Shown here: positions 11,691 through 17,568 of the stretch, piece by piece
Position numbering within the stretch: position 1 is the first letter of the stretch
Layout: each line of letters starts with the position of its first letter
Assembly (NCBI GenBank): GCA_964388785.1
Contig: CAYMBX010000021.1
Location: 1-17,568 of the forward strand
Source of the DNA: VGKU01 sp964388785
GTDB taxonomy: Bacteria > Patescibacteriota > Patescibacteriia > UBA9934 > GWF2-40-263
Length of the DNA stretch: 17,568 nt
Direction of reading: 5' to 3'
Position numbers and translations under genes: made by a program
Notes under the pieces: generated by a model
What the model was told of the DNA's origin: nothing
Database searches by the model: none
The model's input: the letters and a program-made list of their open reading frames with translations, nothing else

Positions 11691-12614
11691 ATGCTCACCT
11701 CTCTTTCTTCTGTCCTCACCAAAGCCCAGCGCGGATGCTATGCGATCGGTGCATTTAACATTAACAACCTGGAAACCTTGCAGGCAATCATCGACGCAGC
11801 GGAAACTGAGCGAGCACCGGTGATTATTCAGACGTCAGAAGGTGCACTTGATTATGCCGGAATGGAAGAACTCGCTGCACTCGTTCATCTTGCAGCCAAA
11901 CGAACAAAATTGCCTATCGTCTTCCACTTAGATCACGGAAAAAATTATGATTTGGTCGTGAAGGCCATCAAAAGCGGATTTTATACGAGCGTCATGTTCG
12001 ACGGCTCTTCTCTTCCCTATAAAGAGAACGTCAAAAAAACAAGAACGATCGTTCAGATGGCACACAAAAAAGGCATCAGCGTAGAAGCGGAACTTGGGCT
12101 CATTGCTGGAAAAGAAGATTTCGTTTCTGTGTCAGAGCACGAAGCAGCCATGACACAACCTGAGCAAGCAGCCGACTTTGTGAATCAAACGGGATGCGAC
12201 GCACTTGCGGTTGCGATCGGCACACGTCACGGCGCATTTAAAATGAAAAAAGAATCATCACTCGATTTTCAACGGTTAAAATTGATCGCGGAGGCTGTTC
12301 CCGTCCCACTTGTTCTCCACGGAGCGTCTGGTGTGCCGGACGCGATCAAGAAACTATGCACGGAGTATGGCTGCGAGATTTCGTCGGCAAAAGGCATTCC
12401 GGATGCACAAATCAAAAAGGCGGTATCGCTTGGAATTTGTAAGGTAAATATTGATACGGATCTGCGCATTGCGTTCGATGCGGGGATCCGTAAATTTTTG
12501 AAAGAAAAGCCGGAGGTGATCGATCCACGGGAGATTTTGAAACCTGCCAAAGAGCTGATGACGCGCGTCGCGCGCAGTAAGATGAAGCTATTTGGATGCT
12601 CTAAGAAAGGTTGA
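11691..12614 (+). CDS. fba: Class II fructose-bisphosphate aldolase
   Basis: 307 residues of the zinc-dependent aldolase that cleaves or forms fructose 1,6-bisphosphate. Seen are GAFNINNLETLQA near 20-32, VFHLDHGKNYD with the catalytic Asp and zinc His, VEAELGLIAGKED with the Glu ligand, IGTRHGAF with the second zinc His (usually GTSHG or GSVHG), VLHGASGVPD with the third His, and KVNIDTDLR. The reading frame extends upstream to TTG 11670 and ATG 11673 inside the kinase gene. ATG 11691 is preferred because it follows the kinase stop by one base (TGATATG) and gives the standard family N-terminus. It ends the plus-strand cluster at a bidirectional terminator. Confidence 0.95.
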   Translation: MLTSLSSVLTKAQRGCYAIGAFNINNLETLQAIIDAAETERAPVIIQTSEGALDYAGMEELAALVHLAAKRTKLPIVFHLDHGKNYDLVVKAIKSGFYTSVMFDGSSLPYKENVKKTRTIVQMAHKKGISVEAELGLIAGKEDFVSVSEHEAAMTQPEQAADFVNQTGCDALAVAIGTRHGAFKMKKESSLDFQRLKLIAEAVPVPLVLHGASGVPDAIKKLCTEYGCEISSAKGIPDAQIKKAVSLGICKVNIDTDLRIAFDAGIRKFLKEKPEVIDPREILKPAKELMTRVARSKMKLFGCSKKG

Positions 12615-12633
12615 GGTGAACCGATGTTTGGTG

Positions 12634-12678
12634 GACAATAAAACTCTGTCTGCGTGCTCTCGACAGAGTTTTATTGTC
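12634..12678. terminator. Bidirectional terminator between convergent fba and icd
   Basis: A perfect 17-bp inverted repeat (12634-12650 with 12662-12678), loop of 11. Its outer arms are A/T-rich (ACAATAAAA on one side, TTTTATTGT on the other), so each strand sees a GC core followed by a T-rich run. It ends 2 bp before the icd stop codon and lies 20 bp after the fba stop. Confidence 0.85.
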
Positions 12679-12680
12679 TG

Positions 12681-13856
12681 TCAGGATGAGGTTGGTGCTA
12701 TAATCCTTTCTTTAATCGCGCTTATAAACTCTTCCGTCGTTACTAGCGCGACGGCTGGGGTTGAGGTGATCGCAGCGAGGTCGCCGGTCATGACACCGGA
12801 TTCGATCGTCGAAACCACGGCCTGCTCTAAACGATTCCCAAACGCGACGACATCTGGTGTTCCGTCCAGCTCGCCGCGTTTTTTGATGGCGCCGGTCCAG
12901 GCGAAAATACTAGCAGTCGAATTGGTTGACGTCGACTCCCCTTTCAAATGTTTATAGTAATGTTTCTGAACGGTTCCATGCGCCGCCTCAAATTCAAATG
13001 CCCCGGACGGACTGACCAAAACAGACGTCATAAGCCCAAGCGATCCGAAACCGGAAGCAAGCATATCACTCATCACGTCCCCGTCGTAATTCATACAGGC
13101 CCACAAAAACCCACCCTCGCTTCGCATCACACGCGCGACCGCGTCGTCGATGAGCGTGTAAAAGTAATCAACGCCACCCGCCGTATCAACTTCTTCTTGA
13201 AACAAATCTCGAAAACGTGCGTGATAGGTCTTTGAAATCGTATCTTTCGTCGAAAACCAGAGTGGAATATTTTCGGACTTTGCGTAGGCAACACACGCGC
13301 GCGCAAATGAAATAATCGATGCATCCGTATTGTGGATCGCCTGCACAACCCCCGGTCCTTTAAACTCGTGAACCAGTTTTTTGTTTTGCCCAACGGAAAG
13401 CTCCGCCGTCTCTCCTGCCTCTGCCGCAAGCTCCACATTTTTATACACGTCCCCATATGCATGGCGTGCAATCACGATTGGTTTTTTCCATGATCGCACT
13501 TGCGGAGGAATGTTTGAAACAATGATCGGCTTGCGAAACACGGTTCCATCCAGGCGTGCGCGAAGCGTGCCGTTGGGCGAAGGCCATTCTTGCTTGAGTC
13601 CATATTCTGCAACACGATCCGCGTTAGGTGTAATCGTCGCACATTTCACCCCAACCCCGTGTTCTTTGATCCTGTCCGCCGCCTCGATCGTTACGCGATC
13701 GTCCGTTGCATCACGATTTTTTATCCCCAAATCATAGTATTTGAGATCGATCTCAAGGTGTGGCAGGATGAGTTCGTCTTTAATCATCCGCCAAATCACC
13801 CGCGTCATCTCGTCTCCATCCATCTCTACGATCGGATTTTTTACAACGATTTTCAT
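12681..13856 (-). CDS. icd: NADP-type isocitrate dehydrogenase (eukaryote-like homodimeric family)
   Basis: 391 residues, converting isocitrate to 2-oxoglutarate with NADP as likely acceptor. The start KIVVKNPIVEMDGDEMTRVIW is the hallmark of the IDH1/2-like dimeric type rather than E. coli Icd. Substrate motifs are SPNGTLRARLDGTVFRKPI and RHAYGDVYKN. NYDGDVMSD carries the metal Asp residues, and AAHGTVQKHYYKHLKG plus TSTNSTASIFAWT form the cofactor side. An upstream in-frame ATG at 13919 exists, but ATG 13856 gives the standard family start. That ATG directly abuts the divergent aconitase ATG. A -10-like TATGAT lies 9 nt upstream, inside acn. This family is sporadic in bacteria, so transfer is plausible. 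Confidence 0.95.
   Translation of the reverse strand: MKIVVKNPIVEMDGDEMTRVIWRMIKDELILPHLEIDLKYYDLGIKNRDATDDRVTIEAADRIKEHGVGVKCATITPNADRVAEYGLKQEWPSPNGTLRARLDGTVFRKPIIVSNIPPQVRSWKKPIVIARHAYGDVYKNVELAAEAGETAELSVGQNKKLVHEFKGPGVVQAIHNTDASIISFARACVAYAKSENIPLWFSTKDTISKTYHARFRDLFQEEVDTAGGVDYFYTLIDDAVARVMRSEGGFLWACMNYDGDVMSDMLASGFGSLGLMTSVLVSPSGAFEFEAAHGTVQKHYYKHLKGESTSTNSTASIFAWTGAIKKRGELDGTPDVVAFGNRLEQAVVSTIESGVMTGDLAAITSTPAVALVTTEEFISAIKERIIAPTSS
13842..13847 (+). promoter_or_regulatory. Possible acn -10 box inside icd
   Basis: TACAAC ends 9 nt before the acn ATG, the same spacing as at the transketolase, ileS and icd starts. No good -35 is visible. It lies within the first codons of icd on the other strand. 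Confidence 0.35.
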
Positions 13857-16415
13857 ATGCAAGAAATCATAACCGAATCGGGCAAATATCGGTATCCACA
13901 GCTTGGGGATGTTTCCCATCTTCCCTACTCCATCCGAATTTTAGTCGAGAATCTTCTACGCAATGGAAAGGATGAACGGGCAGAACTCATCAGAACACAT
14001 TGGGGGGATGCGAGCTTACACGAACAGGAAATTCCTTTTTCGCCCGCACGGGTGCTTCTTCAAGACTTCACCGGTGTGCCAGCGATCGTTGATCTTGCGG
14101 CCATGCGCGACGCGGTTCATGCGCTTGGAGGCGATCCAAAACGTATCAATCCGCAAGTGCCCGTTGATCTTGTAATTGATCACTCAGTGCAAGTGGATGC
14201 GTTTGGTTCTGAAGAAGCACTTGCGATCAATATGGATCGTGAATTTGAACGCAATAAAGAACGGTATGAATTTTTGCGTTGGGGACAAAAGGCTTTTGAT
14301 CAATTTCGAGTTGTCCCGCCAGGCACCGGGATCGTCCATCAAGTGAATCTCGAGTATTTGGCGAGTGTGGTGAGTACGGGAGACGGTTGGATTTTTCCTG
14401 ACACACTCGTCGGCACAGATTCACACACAACCATGATCAATGGACTCGGAGTACTCGGATGGGGGGTGGGTGGCATTGAAGCCGAAGCCGCGATGCTCGG
14501 TCAGCCTGTCTCGATTTTGATTCCACGTGTTGTCGGAGTTCGATTGAAAGGCATATTAAAAGAAGGTGTGACCGCGACTGATCTCGTGCTCACAATCACA
14601 CACGTATTGCGAGAACATGGAGTCGTCGAACAATTTGTCGAATTCTTCGGGCCTGCGGTCGCGCAACTTTCGCTTGCAGATCGAGCCACTATCGCAAACA
14701 TGGCGCCGGAATACGGCGCAACGGTCGGTTTTTTTCCTGCGGATGCAGAGACGATTCGGTATTTGGTCAACACCGGACGAGACATTGAACACGTGCATCT
14801 GGTGGAAAGGTATCTGAGGAAGCAGGACTTGTTTGTTTCAAAGACGGGGTCGGGGGACCCTGACTACCGTGAGGTGGTTGACATCGATCTTTCTTTGATT
14901 GAACCGTCTGTTGCTGGACCAACACGACCACAAGATCGGATAGGGCTTAAAGATGTCAAGAAAGTATTTGCGGGCATGATCCCTTCGGCAAACTCAGGGA
15001 ACATCGGCCCACTGAAACACGGCTCCATCCTCATCGCGGCCATAACTTCTTGCACAAATACGTCAAACCCAAGCGTGATGCTCGCAGCGGGACTACTCGC
15101 AAGAAACGCAATCAAGCGCGGCTTGAGCGTCCCCTTGTATGTAAAAACATCGCTCGCGCCTGGCTCAAAAGTAGTGAAAACTTATTTGGAAAATGCAGGA
15201 CTTCTCACCGATCTTGAATCGCTCGGGTTCAATATTGTCGGATACGGCTGCACGACCTGTATCGGCAACTCCGGACCCATTGATGAATCGTTCGTGCAGA
15301 TTGTTGAGGAAAACAAACTCGTCACCGCGTCCGTTCTTTCGGGAAATCGCAATTTTGAAGGTCGCGTCCATCCGCTCACACGTGCAAACTTTCTCGCCTC
15401 CCCTCCTCTTGTGGTCGCCTATGCACTTGCAGGTCGTGTCGACATCGACCTGACCACCGAACCTCTGGGACAGGATCAAAATGGGATACCCGTCCTCCTA
15501 CGAGACATCTGGCCAACCGCACAAGAAGTGCAATCTGTTGTCAATGAGGTATTAAAGCCTGAACTTTACCGCGCGCAGTACGCAGACGTATTCAATGGAA
15601 ATCGAATTTGGAATGAACTTCCTGTCTCTGCAGGAAATCGTTACACCTGGAAACAAGATTCAACGTATATTCGCCGACCGACATTTTTAGAGAACATTAG
15701 GCACGAACCCTCGTCCATTTCTCCCATTGAAAACGCACGTGCTCTCGCGGTTCTGGGTGATTCCATCACAACGGACCACATTTCTCCTGCCGGAAATATT
15801 GCGAGGATCGGTCCAGCAGCGGATTATTTGCGCATGCACAAAGTGAATCCCAAAGATTTCAATTCCTACGGTGCACGACGGGGCAACCATGAAGTCATGA
15901 TGCGTGGAACATTTGCAAATGTCCGTCTAAAAAATCTCCTCGCACCGGAGACAGAAGGCGGGGTGACTTTGCATCTTCCCAGCGGTGAACAGATGAGTAT
16001 TTTTGACGCTGCACAGCGATATCAGAAAGAAGGAGTGCCGCTTCTTGTGATTGCAGGTAAAGATTATGGCATGGGTTCATCACGGGATTGGGCCGGAAAA
16101 GGTCCCGCTCTCCTTGGAATCCGTGCGGTTATTTTTGAAACGGTTGAACGGATCCACCGAAGTAATCTCATTGGTATGGGAATTCTCCCCTTGCAGTTCT
16201 TGTACGGGGAAAACACGAAAACACTCGGACTTTCGGGACACGAAACCTTCACGATTCCTTTGGATGAAGCAATGAGTCCCGGTGCGCACTTGCGCGTGAA
16301 AGCAGATGACAAAACGTTTGAAGTGATTTGTCGCATTGACTCCCCTGTTGAACTCGATTATTTCCGCAACGGCGGCATTCTCCCGTTCGTTCTGCGTCAG
16401 CTCCTCGTATCGTGA
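13857..16415 (+). CDS. acnA: Aconitate hydratase (AcnA/IRP1 type)
   Basis: 852 residues, slightly short for AcnA (about 890), isomerising citrate and isocitrate through cis-aconitate with a [4Fe-4S] cluster. DVSHLPYSIRILVENLLRN at the N-terminus, TDSHTTMINGLGVLGWGVGGIEAE, SCTNTSNPSVML with the first cluster Cys, and GCTTCIGNSGP with the other two. NFEGRVHPLTRANFLASPPLVVAYALAG follows, and the swivel domain has GDSITTDHISPAG and GMGSSRDWAGKGPALLGIRAVI. The open frame extends upstream through icd, but ATG 13857 matches the family start and abuts the icd ATG as CATATG. With icd it makes 2-oxoglutarate from citrate; no citrate synthase is in the window. Confidence 0.96.
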   Translation: MQEIITESGKYRYPQLGDVSHLPYSIRILVENLLRNGKDERAELIRTHWGDASLHEQEIPFSPARVLLQDFTGVPAIVDLAAMRDAVHALGGDPKRINPQVPVDLVIDHSVQVDAFGSEEALAINMDREFERNKERYEFLRWGQKAFDQFRVVPPGTGIVHQVNLEYLASVVSTGDGWIFPDTLVGTDSHTTMINGLGVLGWGVGGIEAEAAMLGQPVSILIPRVVGVRLKGILKEGVTATDLVLTITHVLREHGVVEQFVEFFGPAVAQLSLADRATIANMAPEYGATVGFFPADAETIRYLVNTGRDIEHVHLVERYLRKQDLFVSKTGSGDPDYREVVDIDLSLIEPSVAGPTRPQDRIGLKDVKKVFAGMIPSANSGNIGPLKHGSILIAAITSCTNTSNPSVMLAAGLLARNAIKRGLSVPLYVKTSLAPGSKVVKTYLENAGLLTDLESLGFNIVGYGCTTCIGNSGPIDESFVQIVEENKLVTASVLSGNRNFEGRVHPLTRANFLASPPLVVAYALAGRVDIDLTTEPLGQDQNGIPVLLRDIWPTAQEVQSVVNEVLKPELYRAQYADVFNGNRIWNELPVSAGNRYTWKQDSTYIRRPTFLENIRHEPSSISPIENARALAVLGDSITTDHISPAGNIARIGPAADYLRMHKVNPKDFNSYGARRGNHEVMMRGTFANVRLKNLLAPETEGGVTLHLPSGEQMSIFDAAQRYQKEGVPLLVIAGKDYGMGSSRDWAGKGPALLGIRAVIFETVERIHRSNLIGMGILPLQFLYGENTKTLGLSGHETFTIPLDEAMSPGAHLRVKADDKTFEVICRIDSPVELDYFRNGGILPFVLRQLLVS
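13866..13871 (-). promoter_or_regulatory. Possible icd -10 box inside acn
   Basis: The minus strand reads TATGAT, 9 nt before the icd ATG at 13856, and lies in codons 4-5 of acn. No strong -35 is visible. It implies an mRNA beginning within a few bases of the ATG. Confidence 0.4.
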
Positions 16416-16439
16416 CTCCACGTCTCCTCGACTTTGCCC

Positions 16440-16445
16440 TATACT
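16440..16445 (+). promoter_or_regulatory. Probable -10 box of the second PfkB kinase
   Basis: TATACT ends 8 nt before the ATG at 16454 and has five of six consensus bases. No good -35 is visible. It supports ATG 16454 over the in-frame GTG at 16412 and again implies a leaderless mRNA. Confidence 0.5.
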
Positions 16446-16453
16446 ATGACTAT

Positions 16454-17425
16454 ATGTTCGATGTCATCACCATTGGTTCCGCGGTACGAGACGTGATTCT
16501 AGTCTCGGACAAATTCGTTGCCCTTAAGTCGAAAAAATTCCCGTCGGGACTTGGCGAATGTGTCGCACTCGGCAGCAAAGTTGAGATTGACGAACTCGTC
16601 TTCTCAACGGGAGGAGGCGCCACAAACAGTGCCGCCACGTTCGGTTCATTAGGATTCCACACAGCAACCATGACGCGCATTGGTGACGACTCCTCCGGAA
16701 AAGATGTCGTTGAAGAGCTAAGTGGCTTTGGGGTAAGCACGCATTTTATCCGTGTGGTGAAACGTGGACAAACAGGATTTTCCGTTTTGCTCACGATGAA
16801 AGATGGGGAGCGCACCGCGCTCGTTTATCGCGGCGTCTCTTCCCAATTTGAGACCAAAGACATTCACTGGAGTGGTTGCGAACAGACGAAGTGGATCTAT
16901 CTCACTTCGCTTGGCGGCAATATTACACTTTCAAAAAAAATCATCTCGTATGCACAGGCGCATGGCGTAAAGATCATGTGGAATCCAGGCAAAGGTGAGT
17001 TAAAGGATGGAATAAAAACGATCGAGCCCGTTCTTCCATACGTCGATATCCTGAACATGAACATGGAAGAAGCAAAACTCCTCACGGGAAAAAAGACACT
17101 CAGTACTTTGTTCAAAGCTCTGCACAGCGAAGGAAAAATCCGCCTGATCACCGACGGGACGAACGGTTCATACGTTTGGCGAGACAACCGGATCGCGCAC
17201 GCAGGCACCACGGGAGCCAAAGCGACCTCGCGCACGGGTGCCGGTGATGCGTTTGGGTCCGGATTCTTGTGCGGATACATGAAAACAGAGGACCTGAATT
17301 ATGCGCTTGCACTTGGAACCCTCAACGCAGAATCGGTCATCCAAAAGCATGGCGCGAAAAACGGCATCTTGCAAAACTGGCCTTCCGCACTGGCGATCAA
17401 AAAAATCAAAATAACAACCGTATGA
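16454..17425 (+). CDS. PfkB-family (ribokinase-like) sugar kinase, second copy
   Basis: 323 residues. The start MFDVITIGSAVRDVI parallels the first kinase (MFDIITIGD), which favours ATG 16454 over an in-frame GTG at 16412 that overlaps the acn stop. The substrate motif STGGGATNSAATFGSLGF is complete here, followed by MTRIGDDSSGKDV and, near the C-terminus, TGAGDAFGSGFLCGYM with the catalytic GAGD. The substrate cannot be named from sequence. It is only moderately similar to the copy at 10724-11689, so the two may differ in substrate. Its stop overlaps the start of a 2-hydroxyacid dehydrogenase by ATGA, which hints at glycerate, 2-keto sugar acid or similar metabolism. Confidence 0.88.
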   Translation: MFDVITIGSAVRDVILVSDKFVALKSKKFPSGLGECVALGSKVEIDELVFSTGGGATNSAATFGSLGFHTATMTRIGDDSSGKDVVEELSGFGVSTHFIRVVKRGQTGFSVLLTMKDGERTALVYRGVSSQFETKDIHWSGCEQTKWIYLTSLGGNITLSKKIISYAQAHGVKIMWNPGKGELKDGIKTIEPVLPYVDILNMNMEEAKLLTGKKTLSTLFKALHSEGKIRLITDGTNGSYVWRDNRIAHAGTTGAKATSRTGAGDAFGSGFLCGYMKTEDLNYALALGTLNAESVIQKHGAKNGILQNWPSALAIKKIKITTV

Positions 17426-17568
17426 CCTTTCATGTGTTTGCCACGCGTGACATTCCGGATGAGGGACTAAAAATGCTGCGCGCCAATAAAAAAGTTTCCC
17501 TCGAAATTTACGAAAAAGATCGACAGATTCCGCGTAAAGAACTATTAAAACGAGTGAAGGGCAAAGAC
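17422..17568 (+). CDS. D-isomer-specific 2-hydroxyacid dehydrogenase, N-terminus only
   Basis: The first 49 codons run to the window edge without a stop. FATRDIPDEGLKML and YEKDRQIPRKELLKRVKG match the N-terminal catalytic-domain segment of glyoxylate/hydroxypyruvate reductases and related D-2-hydroxyacid dehydrogenases (typically ~320 residues). The NAD-binding domain and catalytic residues are outside the window, so substrate is open. ATG 17422 overlaps the kinase stop by 4 bp, so the two are translationally coupled. Confidence 0.75.
   Translation, partial: MTFHVFATRDIPDEGLKMLRANKKVSLEIYEKDRQIPRKELLKRVKGKD

Overview
The window looks like a piece of a Patescibacteria (candidate phyla radiation) chromosome or contig, possibly Parcubacteria/Uhrbacteria-like. 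This is inferred from several things seen together: a split transketolase, an isoleucyl-tRNA synthetase whose HIGH motif reads GIHH, a TrmB-type regulator, a short secreted protein with a wall-type N-terminal domain like those I associate with this group, dense 4-bp ATGA gene overlaps, and housekeeping genes with -10 boxes almost touching their ATG and no Shine-Dalgarno. TGA is used as an ordinary stop, so the recoded lineages (Gracilibacteria/Absconditabacteria) are unlikely.

Region 1 (1-2980) is the unusual part. The left edge holds the first 404 residues of a Ro60/Rsr-type TROVE + vWA protein on the minus strand. It is visibly richer in G+C than the rest of the window and has a perfect AGGAGG ribosome binding site. 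Between its start (1213) and the next gene (2975) lie about 1.76 kb with no credible protein gene but many strong hairpins. Two divergent promoters of the same design (TTGACG, 17-bp spacer, extended -10) sit around an AT-rich spacer at 2428-2603. The leftward one would drive an RNA of about 1.17 kb that ends at an intrinsic terminator 37 nt before the Ro60 ATG. The rightward one would drive an RNA of about 370 nt ending at an intrinsic terminator over the trmB stop codon. A large structured RNA next to a Ro60 gene, with a second structured RNA beside it, is the best candidate for an undescribed system here.

Region 2 (2975-6822) carries trmB and ileS on the minus strand, separated by a palindromic REP-like element. 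An arm of the same repeat family is embedded in frame in the ileS editing domain.

Region 3 (6823-12614, plus strand) is a carbon-metabolism block: rpiB, rpe and a secreted cupredoxin-like protein, then a terminator and a new promoter, then the two transketolase halves, a PfkB-family kinase and class II fructose-bisphosphate aldolase. Together these would interconvert pentose phosphates, fructose phosphates and triose phosphates.

Region 4 (12634-17568) holds NADP-type isocitrate dehydrogenase (minus) and aconitase (plus). Their ATG codons abut with no base between them. A second PfkB kinase and the start of a 2-hydroxyacid dehydrogenase follow. Citrate-to-2-oxoglutarate enzymes would be unexpected in a typical Patescibacterium.
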